A stretch of DNA of 64,000 nt from Delftia tsuruhatensis (GCF_903815225.1 NZ_LR813084.1:62001-126000); one strand, 5' to 3'; shown: positions 8,718 to 17,822, counted from the stretch's first letter. The notes: generated by a model from the letters alone, not told the origin. Translations and numbers: made by a program.

Positions 8718-9936
8718 TCAGGCCACGGTGACGGTCACGGCGTGGTCGGCCCAGCTGGTGTTGTTGTAGCCGCTCTGGTTTTCGCCGCGCGTCTCGGGCT
8801 GGACGTTGCCGCGCGCGTCCGTGGCACGGCTGGCCAGCACGTGGGTGCCCTTGGGCAGGCGGGCCTGCAGCACGAACTGGCGCCAGGCGTATTTGCCCAG
8901 GTCGGGGCCGACCAGGCGCGCGGCCTGCCAGCTCTTGCCGCCGTCGATGGACACCTCGACACCCTTGACGGCATCCATGCCGCCGAAGGCCACGCCATGG
9001 ATCTGCACCAGGCCGGCCGCCTGCAGCCCGTCCTCGGGCAGCGGCGAGTTGATCCAGGACTTGACGCCCATTTCCTGCACCGACGGCTGGCTGGGGTCTC
9101 CCTTGCTGCCGGGCGGCGAGATGCGGTAGCCGTGGGACATGATCATGGCCTCGCTCTCGCGCGGCGTGAAGGCCAGCTGCTTGATGTACTTGATGTTGTT
9201 CACGCCGGTGTAGCCGGGCACGATCAGGCGCAGCGGGCCGCCATGGGCCAGCGGGATGGGCTCGCCGTTCATCTCCCAGGCCAGCAGGGCGTCCTGCAGG
9301 GCCGACAGCGGTACCGAGCGCTCGACGATGACGCTCCTGGGATCCAGCCCGGGAGGAAGCACCTCGCCGCCCGTGCCGGTCATGTAGCGGCCGCCATCGG
9401 CCACGCCACCCAGGGCCTGGACCACATCGCGCACGGGCACGCCGCTCCAGACCACACAGCCGGCCGCACCCACGGTCCAGGGCGTGCCACTGGGCTTGCT
9501 GGGGAAGAAGGCCCGGCCGTTGCCCGAGCACTGCAGCACCATGGCCACGGTTTCCAGTCCCAGCGACTTGAGCTCGCGCACGCTCAGTGCGCGCGGCTGG
9601 CGCACGCCCTCGACCTGCAGCTGCCAGGCGTCGCGGTCGGCGACGATGGACTCGGGCGGCGTGGGCAGGTTGTTGCGCACATAGAGCTGGTCGCTGGGCG
9701 TGATCACGCTGGTGCCGAAGGCGCCGCGCCGCGTCTCGATGGTGGTGGAGCTGTGGACGATGAGGGCATCGGCCTTCTTCCAGCCCGCATAGCCGGGCAG
9801 GGGCTTGGCGGCGGGCGCGGCGGCGGCCTGCGCGAGCGCGCCCTGGTGGAAGCTTGCCAGGCCGGCCGCGGCCAGTGCGCTGGCGCTGCCGGCCAGCAGG
9901 CGTCTGCGTGGCAGCGAGGGGGGGCAGATGGTGCAT
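8718..9936 (-). CDS. sorA: Molybdopterin sulfite dehydrogenase catalytic subunit (SorA-like), frame broken at a G7 run
   Basis: The open frame from 9707 down to 8718 encodes a sulfite-oxidase-type protein: VAMVLQCSGNGRAFF carries the molybdenum-ligand Cys, followed by the Mo-co dimerisation domain. That frame has no credible start. The only ribosome-binding site and ATG (AGGAGA, ATG at 9936) are one base out of phase. Removing one base from the seven-G run at 9918-9924 joins them into a 405-residue protein beginning MHHLPPSLPRRRLLAGS, a convincing twin-arginine signal. I read this as either a sequencing/assembly slip or a true homopolymer frameshift. SorA oxidises sulfite to sulfate in the periplasm and passes electrons to cytochrome SorB. 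Confidence 0.82.
9918..9924. repeat. Seven-G homopolymer at the sorA frame break
   Basis: Seven consecutive G on the plus strand (C on the coding strand) at codons 5-7 of sorA. Six would restore the frame between the ATG at 9936 and the rest of the gene. Confidence 0.85.
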
Positions 9937-9959
9937 GGTGTGTCTCCTCTGGATGGTTT

Positions 9960-10580
9960 TCAGGTGGCGGGGATGGGACGGGCCGGGACGATGAGGGGGG
10001 GCGGGGCGCCGAGGGCCCTGCTGGCCGCAGCCAGGGCCTGCTTCTTCTGGGCCACGAGCACCAGCGGGCGGCCTTCGCGCGAGCGCACCACCTGCCAGTG
10101 CATGCTGGCCCACCAGCCCCGGCCATCGGCCAGGCGCTGGGGCTGGTCGAAGGCCAGCACGGTGACGATGCCGCCCTTCTCGAAGAAGGTGGTCAGGTGG
10201 TAGGCGCGCGTGCCGTCGATGTCGCAGGGCCGCATCAGCTGGGTGTAGCCGGGCAGCTTTTCGCCGGCCGGCAGGTCCAGGTGGCGCGCGACCTCGGCCT
10301 CGGGCATGAAGCTGCCGCGCAGCGTGCGCTCGTAGTATTCGTGTTCGATGGCGGCGCGCACCAGCTCGGGCGGGCGAAGTGAAAGCGCGGCAGTGGCCAG
10401 CGTGCCCGCGGCCAGCAGCGCGCCCATCAGGCCGCGCAGGCTGGCGCGCGCATGCCATGGCGTATGGCGCAGCAGATGGGCCGGGGGCTCGCCGGCGCTG
10501 CCCGGGTCGAAGGCCAGGGCCATCTCGGCGCGTGCCCGCAGGTCGAAGGCGGATTCGTCGGCCGTGTCCGGTGGATTCAT
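9960..10580 (-). CDS. Membrane-anchored anti-sigma factor-like protein
   Basis: A 206-residue protein with a cytoplasmic N-terminus, a single membrane segment (SLRGLMGALLAAGTLATAALSL, about residues 50-70) and a periplasmic C-terminal domain (EKLPGYTQLMRPCDIDGTRAYHL, then WWASMHWQVVRSREGRPLVLVAQ). It starts 2 bp after the ECF sigma gene stop, and this topology next to an ECF sigma is typical of anti-sigma factors (DUF3379-like). It would hold the sigma factor at the membrane until a periplasmic signal. The next gene downstream is sorA, 23 bp away. Confidence 0.78.
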   Translation of the reverse strand: MNPPDTADESAFDLRARAEMALAFDPGSAGEPPAHLLRHTPWHARASLRGLMGALLAAGTLATAALSLRPPELVRAAIEHEYYERTLRGSFMPEAEVARHLDLPAGEKLPGYTQLMRPCDIDGTRAYHLTTFFEKGGIVTVLAFDQPQRLADGRGWWASMHWQVVRSREGRPLVLVAQKKQALAAASRALGAPPPLIVPARPIPAT

Positions 10581-10582
10581 GT

Positions 10583-11116
10583 TCAACCTTGGTATCTCGG
10601 GGGTCTGAGCGGGACGACGCGGGCCGCTGACCTGGGCGCGGTCAGCGCCGCCTTCAGTGCCTCGCGGGCGCGCGCCAGGCGCGACAGCACCGTGCCCGGC
10701 GCGATGTCCAGCGCCTCGGCCATCTGGGCCGTGGGCATGTCGTCGAAGTAATAGAGCACCAGCACCTCGCGATGGATGGGCGCGAGGTGCGCCAGCGCCT
10801 TGACCACGTCGAGCTGGTCGTCGAGGTCGGAGGCCGGGGTGGCGGCACGCTCGTCCAGCGTCTCGTCGCCAGGCACGAGATGCACGGCGGGCGCCAGGTG
10901 CCGGAAGGCGTGGCGGCGCATGATCTGGAACAGCCAGGCACGCGCCATCGAGGCATCGCGCAGCTGGTGCCGGAAGCGCCAGGCACTGGTGAAGCAGTCC
11001 TGCACCACGTCCTCGGCCAGCGCGCGCGAGCCCGTCAGCGCCCAGGCGCTGCGCAGCAGGAATCGGTAGTGCTCGCGCACCCACTGGTTGTAGCGCGACT
11101 CGGCGGAAGGGATCAT
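10583..11116 (-). CDS. ECF-type RNA polymerase sigma factor
   Basis: A 177-residue sigma-70 family protein without region 1 or 3. Region 2 spans about residues 10-80 (YNQWVREHYRFLLRSAWALTG, AEDVVQDCFTSAWR, ARAWLFQIMRRHAFRH) and region 4 about 110-160 (LAPIHREVLVLYYFDDMPTAQMAEALDIAPGTVLSRLARARE). The start MIPSAESRYN at 11116 was preferred over an upstream ATG that adds 18 unlike residues. It is the first gene of an apparent sigma / anti-sigma / sorA / sorB operon. Confidence 0.92.
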   Translation of the reverse strand: MIPSAESRYNQWVREHYRFLLRSAWALTGSRALAEDVVQDCFTSAWRFRHQLRDASMARAWLFQIMRRHAFRHLAPAVHLVPGDETLDERAATPASDLDDQLDVVKALAHLAPIHREVLVLYYFDDMPTAQMAEALDIAPGTVLSRLARAREALKAALTAPRSAARVVPLRPPRYQG

Positions 11117-11187
11117 GCGGCATAAGAGCACGCGGGCCGCCGCTGCATTCCATGGCCTGCCCATAGGCAAACCCTATATCGGCAGGG

Positions 11188-12204
11188 CTATCGCGAAGCG
11201 CCGATCCGTTCCTGTTGGGGCAGGGTGGCCCTGAATACAGCGCCTGGTGCGGCGCGGGCCGCCGCTGCGCCGGCCTGCTGGCCGAAAAAGCGTGCCGGCG
11301 GCATGCCCACGGTACGGTGCACCATGGCGCTGAAGGCGCTGGGGCCGTAGCCGAGTTCGGCCGCGATCTGCTGGATGGGCAGGCCGCGCGCGGCCAGGCT
11401 GACGGCATGGGCCAGCACCACCTGCTGGCGCCAGGCCGTGAAGCTGCAGCCCAGCTCCTGCTGGAACAGCCGTGCCACGGTGCGCGGGCTGGCGCCAGTG
11501 TCGGCCGCCCAGGCGGCCAGACTGCCGTGCTGGGTGGGGTCGGCGACCACGGCCTCGCACAGCATGCGCAGCCGTTTGTCCCGGGGCATGTCCACGCCCA
11601 GGTTGACCTCGCGCGCGTGGCGCAGCTCCTCCAGCAGCAGGGCGCCCAGGTGGTGCTCGCGCTGCAGCGTGGCGGCATCGGGCAGGGGCTGGTCGTCACG
11701 CTGCTTGGGCAGGGCGATGATCAGTTCGCGCATCAGGGGCGAGATGTCGAGCACGCGGCAGCGCGCCCACTTGTGCGGGTCGCAGGCATCGGCGCCGCCC
11801 CGGCCCGGCAGCACCGGGCCCTGGGCCGTATCGTCCTGCAGCACGTAGATGGAGGTGAGCACGGCATCCTCGACCATGGCCACGGCATGGACCAGGCCGG
11901 GCGGGATCCAGACAGCCTTGGACGGTGGCGCGATCAGCGTGCCCTGCGGGGCCGCCAGATGCAGAACGCCGTCCAGCGAGACCGAGATCTGCGCCCAGCT
12001 GTGGGTGTGCGGTATCACGCGGGTGCGTGCCGACAGGTGGTGCTGCTTGGCGCGTACGGGGCGCTCGCGCGTGGGCACGAAGAGGTGGGGGAAGAGCGCC
12101 TCCACCGTCTCCAGGGGCCGGCCCCTGCGTACCGGAGGAGGCGCGGCGCCGGGACTGGCGCTGGCGGCAGCGTCGGGAGGAAAAGCGGGTTTTGGCATGT
12201 TCAC
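11188..12204 (-). CDS. AraC family transcriptional regulator
   Basis: A 338-residue regulator. The N-terminal cupin-like sensor includes RVIPHTHSWAQISVSLDGVLHLAAPQGT and PPSKAVWIPPGLVHAV. The C-terminal double HTH (from about residue 215) includes SLAAWAADTGASPRTVARLFQQELGCSFTAWRQQ and GLPIQQIAAELGYGPSAFSAMVHRTVGMPPARFF. It is divergent from the MFS transporter gene across 58 bp and is the obvious candidate to control it; the effector is unknown. A second in-frame ATG lies two codons in. Confidence 0.93.
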   Translation of the reverse strand: MNMPKPAFPPDAAASASPGAAPPPVRRGRPLETVEALFPHLFVPTRERPVRAKQHHLSARTRVIPHTHSWAQISVSLDGVLHLAAPQGTLIAPPSKAVWIPPGLVHAVAMVEDAVLTSIYVLQDDTAQGPVLPGRGGADACDPHKWARCRVLDISPLMRELIIALPKQRDDQPLPDAATLQREHHLGALLLEELRHAREVNLGVDMPRDKRLRMLCEAVVADPTQHGSLAAWAADTGASPRTVARLFQQELGCSFTAWRQQVVLAHAVSLAARGLPIQQIAAELGYGPSAFSAMVHRTVGMPPARFFGQQAGAAAARAAPGAVFRATLPQQERIGASR

Positions 12205-12262
12205 GACAGAAGTTGGCAGACTATCGCATACAAGCCGAAACCCTGCTGCCTAAGATGCGGCC

Positions 12263-13534
12263 ATGACCCGCTCTTCCTCTCACGCTGCGGATGCCGCAGC
12301 GCCCGACCTGTTCCGCCGCGACGCACGTACCATCGGCCTGATCGGCCTGGCCCACGGCTCCTCGCACTTCTTCCATCTGCTGCTGCCGCCGCTGTTTCCC
12401 TGGCTGATCGCCGAGTTCGGCTACAGCTATGCCGAACTCAGCGTGATGGTGTCCCTGTTCTTCGTGGTCTCGGGCGTCGGCCAGGCCCTGGCCGGCTTTG
12501 CGGTGGACCGCTTCGGCGCGCGGCCCATCCTGTTCGCCGCGCTGGGCAGCTTCACCGTGGCCGGGCTGGTGGCCAGCTCGGCCCAGGGCTACGGCATGCT
12601 GCTGCTGGCGGCTTTCTTCGCGGGCCTGGGCAATGCGCCCTTCCATCCGGTGGACTTCACCATCCTGAACAAGCGCGTCTCGGCACAGCGCATCGGCCAT
12701 GCGTTCTCGGTGCACGGACTGTCGGGCAACATCGGCTGGGCGCTGGCGCCGCTGTTCATGGCCGGCATCACCACGGCCACGGGGTCCTGGCGCCTGGCCT
12801 GCCTGTGCGGCGCGGCGCTGGCGGCCACCATCCTCGCCATCATGGTGATCCACCGCGATGCCCTGGACGACCGTGCCGCCGACGCCAATGTCCCGGTGGC
12901 CCGCACGGCCGCCGCCGCACCGCAGGAGCACCCCATGGCCTTCCTGCGGCTGCCCTCGGTGTGGCTGTGCTTTTCCTTCTTCTTCTGGAGCACCTGTGCG
13001 CTCAGCTCCATCCAGAGCTTCGCCAGCCCGGCCATGCAGTCCATGTACGGCCTGCCGCTGAGCGTGACGGCCCTCATCGTCACGGGCTACATGCTGTGCG
13101 GCGCCGCCGGCATGGTGGCGGGAGGTTTTCTCGTGGGGCGTGTGCAGCGGCTGGAGAAAGTGATCTCCATCTGCATGCTGGGTTCGGGCCTGGCGCTGTT
13201 CCTGGTCGGCACGGGCTGGCTGCCCGCCATGGTGGCGGTGGCCGTGGCCTCGATCGCCGGCCTGGGCACGGGCCTGGCCGGTCCCTCGCGCGACATGCTG
13301 ATCAAGCGCGCAGCTCCTCCTGGCGCCACGGGCCGCGTCTACGGCACGGTGTATTCGGGGCTGGACCTGGGCTTTTGCCTGGCCGCGCCCGTGTTCGGCT
13401 ACATGCTGGACCATGGCCTGAGCCATGGCGTGTTCTACGGCGCGGCCATCGCGCTGGTGCTCAGCGTGGTATCGGCCGTGGTGGTGGGCGACGGCGTGAG
13501 CAAGAGGAGCAATATGGCGCTGAGCACGGGCTGA
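12263..13534 (+). CDS. MFS transporter
   Basis: A 423-residue major facilitator protein with about 12 membrane segments in two halves separated by a hydrophilic loop at about 200-225. The loop after segment 2 reads AGFAVDRFGARPILF, a version of the MFS motif A (GxxxDRxGRR). The substrate cannot be read from sequence. It is divergent from the AraC regulator and followed by a strong intrinsic terminator. Confidence 0.92.
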   Translation: MTRSSSHAADAAAPDLFRRDARTIGLIGLAHGSSHFFHLLLPPLFPWLIAEFGYSYAELSVMVSLFFVVSGVGQALAGFAVDRFGARPILFAALGSFTVAGLVASSAQGYGMLLLAAFFAGLGNAPFHPVDFTILNKRVSAQRIGHAFSVHGLSGNIGWALAPLFMAGITTATGSWRLACLCGAALAATILAIMVIHRDALDDRAADANVPVARTAAAAPQEHPMAFLRLPSVWLCFSFFFWSTCALSSIQSFASPAMQSMYGLPLSVTALIVTGYMLCGAAGMVAGGFLVGRVQRLEKVISICMLGSGLALFLVGTGWLPAMVAVAVASIAGLGTGLAGPSRDMLIKRAAPPGATGRVYGTVYSGLDLGFCLAAPVFGYMLDHGLSHGVFYGAAIALVLSVVSAVVVGDGVSKRSNMALSTG

Positions 13535-13553
13535 GTGCCTGGCCGCCAGCAGG

Positions 13554-13592
13554 AAAGCCCCGAGGCCGAAGGCCCCGGGGCTTTTGCTTTTT
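13554..13592 (+). terminator. Intrinsic terminator after the MFS gene
   Basis: AGCCCCGAGGCC pairs with GGCCCCGGGGCT around a GAA loop and is followed by TTTTGCTTTTT. It lies 20 bp past the MFS stop. Confidence 0.88.
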
Positions 13593-13680
13593 GTACCGCG
13601 CAGGCATGGCGATTGCATGCGCCTGGCTCGGCGCCTGCTATCGTGCCGGCACAACTTTTTCACCACAGGAGACCCATCCG

Positions 13681-14970
13681 ATGCCTTCCGCCTTCTCCCC
13701 GCTTTCCCGCATGTTCCGCAGCGCCCCTCTGGCGCTGGCCCTCGCCATGGCCGGCCTGGCGAGCGGTGTCCATGCCGCGCCCCGGGCCGATATCCAGGCG
13801 CTGGCGCAAAAGCACCAGCAGCCGCTGCTCGATACGCTGCGCGATCTGGTGCATATCGAATCGGGCAGCAAGGACATCGAGGGCGTGGAGCAGATCGCCA
13901 ACTATGTGGCCGGCAAGCTGCGCGAGCAGGGCGGCAAGGTCGAGATCCTGCAACCCACCGACGTCTACCGGCTGGGCGACACGCCCGAGAAGATCGGCCC
14001 CATGGTGCATGCCGAGTTCAAGGGCAAGGGCACGAGCCGCATCATGCTGATCGCCCACATGGACACGGTCTATCTGCGCGGCATGCTCAAGGACCAGCCA
14101 TTCCGCATCGAGGGCGAGCGCGCCTACGGCCTGGGCATCGCCGACGACAAGCAGGGCGTGGCCCTGATCCTGCACACGGTCGCCATGCTGCGCCAGCTGG
14201 GCTTCGACAACTACGGCACGCTGACGGTGCTGATGAACAGCGACGAGGAGATCAGCTCGCCCGGCGCGCGCAGCACCATCACGCGCCTGGGTGCCGAGCA
14301 GGATGCGGTGTTCTCCTTCGAGGGCGGTGGCACCGATGGCGGCGTGCGCCTGGCCACCAGCGGCATCGGCGCGGCCTACCTCAAGGTCGAGGGCAAGGCC
14401 TCGCATGCGGGCGCCAAGCCCGAGGACGGCGTGAACGCGCTGTACGAGCTGTCGCACCAACTGCTGCAGATGAAGGACCTGTCCAAGCCCGAGACCGGCC
14501 TCAAGCTCAACTGGACCGTGGCCAAGGCCGGCACCAACCGCAACGTCGTCCCTGCCGAGGCCACGGCCCAGGCCGACGCCCGCGCGCTGCGCGTGGCCGA
14601 CTTCACGGCGCTGGAGCAGGCCATGCAGGCCAAGGTGGGCCACAAGCTGCTGGACGCCAGCAAGGTGCAGCTCAAGTTCGAGGTGCGCCGCCCGCCGCTG
14701 GAGGCCAGCGAGGCCTCGCGCAAGCTGGCGAAGCAGGCGCAGACCATCTACAGCGATGAGCTGGGCCTGAAGATGAGCGTGATGGAAAAGGCCACGGGCG
14801 GCGGCACCGACGCGGCGTTTGCGGCGCTCAAGGCCAAGGGTGCGGTCATCGAGGGCTTTGGCCTGAGCGGCTATGGCGCGCACTCCAATGATGCGGAGTA
14901 CGTGCAGCTGAACACCATCGTGCCGCGCCTGTACCTGGCGACGCGCATGATCATGGATATCTCCAAGTAG
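13681..14970 (+). CDS. Exported M20 family metallopeptidase (glutamate carboxypeptidase type)
   Basis: A 429-residue zinc peptidase with a signal peptide (APLALALAMAGLASGVHAA, cleaved near residue 36). Metal ligands are visible: LIAHMDTVY (His, first Asp), the bridging Asp in GLGIADDKQG, and MNSDEEISSPGA with the catalytic Glu-Glu. The insert TSGIGAAYLKVEGKASHAGAKPEDG begins the dimerisation domain, and HSNDAEYVQ provides the last His. It resembles carboxypeptidase G2, which removes C-terminal glutamate from peptides or folates; the actual substrate is unknown. Confidence 0.92.
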   Translation: MPSAFSPLSRMFRSAPLALALAMAGLASGVHAAPRADIQALAQKHQQPLLDTLRDLVHIESGSKDIEGVEQIANYVAGKLREQGGKVEILQPTDVYRLGDTPEKIGPMVHAEFKGKGTSRIMLIAHMDTVYLRGMLKDQPFRIEGERAYGLGIADDKQGVALILHTVAMLRQLGFDNYGTLTVLMNSDEEISSPGARSTITRLGAEQDAVFSFEGGGTDGGVRLATSGIGAAYLKVEGKASHAGAKPEDGVNALYELSHQLLQMKDLSKPETGLKLNWTVAKAGTNRNVVPAEATAQADARALRVADFTALEQAMQAKVGHKLLDASKVQLKFEVRRPPLEASEASRKLAKQAQTIYSDELGLKMSVMEKATGGGTDAAFAALKAKGAVIEGFGLSGYGAHSNDAEYVQLNTIVPRLYLATRMIMDISK

Positions 14971-15032
14971 GCTTCCGGATCCCCTGTCTCCGGGGGGCCC
15001 TCATGTGCCAAGTCCTGCTGGACATTGGCTCG

Positions 15033-15348
15033 GGTCGATTTTTCGACCCTGCCGGGTGGTTGTTTTTCGAGGCCGGGTCTCGGCCCGGCGGCCGACCTCC
15101 TTTCTTGTCGCACGACAAGAAAGGAGGCAAAGAAACGTGCCCGAATGCCCGCGACCCTCCGCTTCGCTGCGGGCAACCTGCGCCGGGCCACCTGCGGGGT
15201 TCGCCGCAGAACTCACTGCGCGCTGCGCGCTCCGTTCAAACAACTGCGGCGAGTCAGATGACGAAGCAAGCCTGTCCTTCGGCAGGCTTGCAACCCCGCA
15301 GGCGGCCCGACGCAGGCGCGGCCATACGGGAGCGATACAGACTGCGGT
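15033..15348. repeat. Non-coding block of nested inverted repeats
   Basis: Between the M20 peptidase and the Bug gene lies about 440 bp without a gene, dominated by palindromes. 15033-15048 is GGTCGATTTTTCGACC. 15096-15127 is a perfect inverted repeat with 15-bp arms and a 2-base loop. 15177-15201 pairs with 15292-15316 (25-base arms, two mismatches). 15266-15291 is a hairpin nested inside those arms. The layout suggests a dispersed palindromic (REP-like or miniature) element or a structured RNA. From memory, similar blocks recur in Comamonadaceae genomes; copy number cannot be tested here. Confidence 0.7.
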
Positions 15349-15350
15349 GG

Positions 15351-15380
15351 CGCAAAAAAAGGCATGCCTTGCGGCATGCC
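15351..15380 (-). terminator. Intrinsic terminator after the Bug gene
   Basis: On the minus strand GGCATGCC, CGCAA and GGCATGCC form a stem-loop followed by TTTTTTT, 33 bp beyond the Bug gene stop. It ends that transcript before the palindromic block. Confidence 0.88.
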
Positions 15381-15412
15381 CTGAACGCGCATCGTGGGGC
15401 GCTCTTTGTCTG

Positions 15413-16414
15413 TTACTGGGAACTGATGTTCTTGTCCTTGGCGATCTTGCTCCAGCGCGTGAAGTCGGCATTCAGGCGTGCCTTCATGGCCGCGCCGTCC
15501 TGGTAGGTGGCGATGGCGCCGGCGGCCAGCATCTTCTTTTGCAGCTCGGGCTCGGCCAGGATCAGCTTGAGTTCCTGGTTCAGGCGCTGGACCACGGCGG
15601 GTGGCGTGTTCAGCGGAGCGATCAGGCCGCCCCAGGTGTCGGCGTCGAAGCCGGGGAAGCCCTGCTCGGCCACCGACTTCACGTTCGGCAGCAGCTGCTT
15701 GGCCTTTTGCGAGCTGACGGCAATGGCGCGCAGCTTGCCGGCCTGGATGTGGGGAAGGGCCGCGACCACGTCGGCGAACATCACGGCGATCTGGCCGCCG
15801 ATCAGGTCGGTCACGGCCGGGGCGCTGCCGCGGTAGGGCACGTGCTGCATGTCGAAGCCGCCCAGGTCCTTGAGCTGTTCCATGGACAGGTGGCCGAAGC
15901 TGCCCGTGCCCGAGCTGGTGTAGTTCAGCGCGGGCTTCGCCTTCTTGGCGTGCTCGATCAGCTGCTGCAGGTTGGTCACGTCCGGCAGCTCGCGCGGGTT
16001 GATGACGATGGCCATGGGCAGGTCATAGACCGTGGCCACGGGCAGGAAGTCCTTGCGAACGTCGTACAGGTTGTTGTTGAACAGCATGGGCGCCAGCAGG
16101 GCGGGCATGCCGAACATGGACAGCGAATAGCCGTCGGCGGGCGACTTGATGAAGGCCGCCGTGCCCACCGAGCCCGAGGCGCCGGGGCGGTTGTCGATGA
16201 CGATGGTCTGGCCCAGGCGCTCGGTCAGGCGCTGGGCGACGATGCGCGCGGCCGTGTCGGTGGGGCCGCCGGGCGGGAAGGCCACGGTCAGCTTGATCAG
16301 CTTGTCGGGCCACTGGCTCTGGGCCCGGGCGGCGGGGGCCAGCGTGGCGATGGCGGTGGCGCAGGCGGCGGAAAGGATCTGGCGGCGCGAGGCCTGAAAG
16401 GGGGTGGAAGTCAT
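15413..16414 (-). CDS. Bug family periplasmic solute-binding protein (tripartite tricarboxylate type)
   Basis: A 333-residue exported protein. The N-terminus ASRRQILSAACATAIATLAP is a twin-arginine-like signal, followed by QWPDKLIKLTVAFPPGGPTDTAARI, the hallmark of Bug/TctC proteins, and later VDNRPGASGSVGT. The start at 16414 follows GAGGAGACAT. Bug proteins bind carboxylates for TctAB transporters, but most Bug genes, like this one, have no adjacent permease. It follows the CaiB-type gene by 70 bp on the same strand; the pair may handle one acid and its CoA ester. Confidence 0.93.
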   Translation of the reverse strand: MTSTPFQASRRQILSAACATAIATLAPAARAQSQWPDKLIKLTVAFPPGGPTDTAARIVAQRLTERLGQTIVIDNRPGASGSVGTAAFIKSPADGYSLSMFGMPALLAPMLFNNNLYDVRKDFLPVATVYDLPMAIVINPRELPDVTNLQQLIEHAKKAKPALNYTSSGTGSFGHLSMEQLKDLGGFDMQHVPYRGSAPAVTDLIGGQIAVMFADVVAALPHIQAGKLRAIAVSSQKAKQLLPNVKSVAEQGFPGFDADTWGGLIAPLNTPPAVVQRLNQELKLILAEPELQKKMLAAGAIATYQDGAAMKARLNADFTRWSKIAKDKNISSQ

Positions 16415-16484
16415 ATGTCTCCTCAAGCGGGAAGGGTGGAAATGAGAGCCGTGGGGCGGTTTGGGTGGGAACGTCTGCGCGCTC

Positions 16485-17693
16485 TCAGATGATGTTTTTG
16501 GCGCGCAGTGCGGCGCGGGCCTGCTCGTCCAGGCCCAGGCGCTGCTGCAGCACCTCGTCGGTGTGTTCGCCCTGGTGGGGCGGCGCCAGGCGCACGGGCA
16601 GGCGCTGGCCGTCCAGCGCGTAGGGCGGGGCCAGCACGGACTGGCTGCCGGCCTCGCTGTCCTCGAAGCGGTGCAGCAGGCCGGCCTCGGCCGTGCGCCG
16701 CGAGTTCAGGGCCTCGAACAGGCCCAGCACCTCGCCGCAGGGAATCTGTGCGGCCGTCAGGCGTTCGAGCAGCTCGGCGCGCGTGAAGCGCAGCAGCTCG
16801 GCCTGCACCAGGGGCATCAGGGTTTCGCGGTGTGCCGAGCGCGCGGTGTTGGTGGCAAAGCGTTCGTCGACCGCCCACTCGGGCCTGGCGATGACTTCGG
16901 TGCAAAAGCGCTGGAACTGGCCGTTGTTGCCCACGGTGATGACCAGGGGGCCGTCGGCTGCCTCGAACACGCCGTAGGGCACGATGGACGGATGGGCATT
17001 GCCGAACTTGGGCGGGTCGCCGGCCTTGAGCAGGGCTTCCATGCCGTAGTAGCTGGTGATCATCAGGCCGCAGTCGTACAAGGCCATCTGCACATGGCGG
17101 CCGCGTCCGCTGCGCTCGCGCTCGTAGAGCGCGGCCAGGATGGCCTGGGCCGAATACATGCCCGTGAACATGTCCACGGCGGCCACGCCGAACTTCAGCG
17201 GGCCCTGGCCGCGTTCGCCGTTCATGGCCATGATGCCGGACTCGCCCTGCACCACCAGGTCGTAGCCGGGGCGCGTGGCCTCGGGGCCGCTGCGCGCGTA
17301 GCCCGAGATCGAGCAGTACACCAGGCGCGGGTTCGCGGCCGACAGCTGCTCGTAGCCCAGGCCCAGCTTCTCGGCACCACCGACCTTGAAGTTCTGGATC
17401 ACCACGTCGCTGTCCGCCGCCAGCGCGCGCGCGATGCGCAGGCCGTCCTCGGTCTGCAGGTCCAGCGTGACCGAGCGCTTGTTGCGGTTGGCGCTGTTGA
17501 AGTACGAGGTATTGCGCAGGCCCACGCGCACGCCCCAGTCGCGCGTGTCGTCGCCGCGGCCCGGGTGCTCGACCTTGACGACGTCGGCGCCCAGGTCGGC
17601 CAGCGCCATGGCGCACATCGGCCCGGCCAGCACGCGAGAAAGATCCAGGACGCGCACGCCGTCCAGCGGCAGGGAAGAGGGGAGAGCACTCAT
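16485..17693 (-). CDS. CaiB/BaiF family (family III) CoA-transferase
   Basis: A 402-residue family III CoA-transferase: LDLSRVLAGPMCAMALADLGADVVKVEHPGRGDDTR at the N-terminus, ANRNKRSVTLDL, and GYDLVVQGESGIM carrying the probable catalytic Asp. These enzymes swap CoA between an acyl-CoA and a free acid; the acid is not evident. It is divergent from a LysR regulator and upstream of a Bug protein, a common Burkholderiales unit for uptake and activation of an organic acid. Confidence 0.93.
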   Translation of the reverse strand: MSALPSSLPLDGVRVLDLSRVLAGPMCAMALADLGADVVKVEHPGRGDDTRDWGVRVGLRNTSYFNSANRNKRSVTLDLQTEDGLRIARALAADSDVVIQNFKVGGAEKLGLGYEQLSAANPRLVYCSISGYARSGPEATRPGYDLVVQGESGIMAMNGERGQGPLKFGVAAVDMFTGMYSAQAILAALYERERSGRGRHVQMALYDCGLMITSYYGMEALLKAGDPPKFGNAHPSIVPYGVFEAADGPLVITVGNNGQFQRFCTEVIARPEWAVDERFATNTARSAHRETLMPLVQAELLRFTRAELLERLTAAQIPCGEVLGLFEALNSRRTAEAGLLHRFEDSEAGSQSVLAPPYALDGQRLPVRLAPPHQGEHTDEVLQQRLGLDEQARAALRAKNII

Positions 17694-17822
17694 GCGAAAC
17701 CTTGTCGAACCATGAAAACCGCGCAGGGCAGGTCATGCCCTGGCAGCCCCGCATTCTTCATGCGTTGATGGACTTTGACAATCGTGCTAAAAAATGGACA
17801 TTGTGTGTACTGAGGCTTGACA
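17694..17822. promoter_or_regulatory. Divergent control region between the CaiB and LysR genes
   Basis: This 129-bp gap contains TTGACA at 17775-17780 and an inverted pair ACAAT / ATTGT (about 17778-17803), suitable for a LysR-type regulator. TTGACAAT recurs at 17817. No clear -10 was fixed. Confidence 0.4.
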
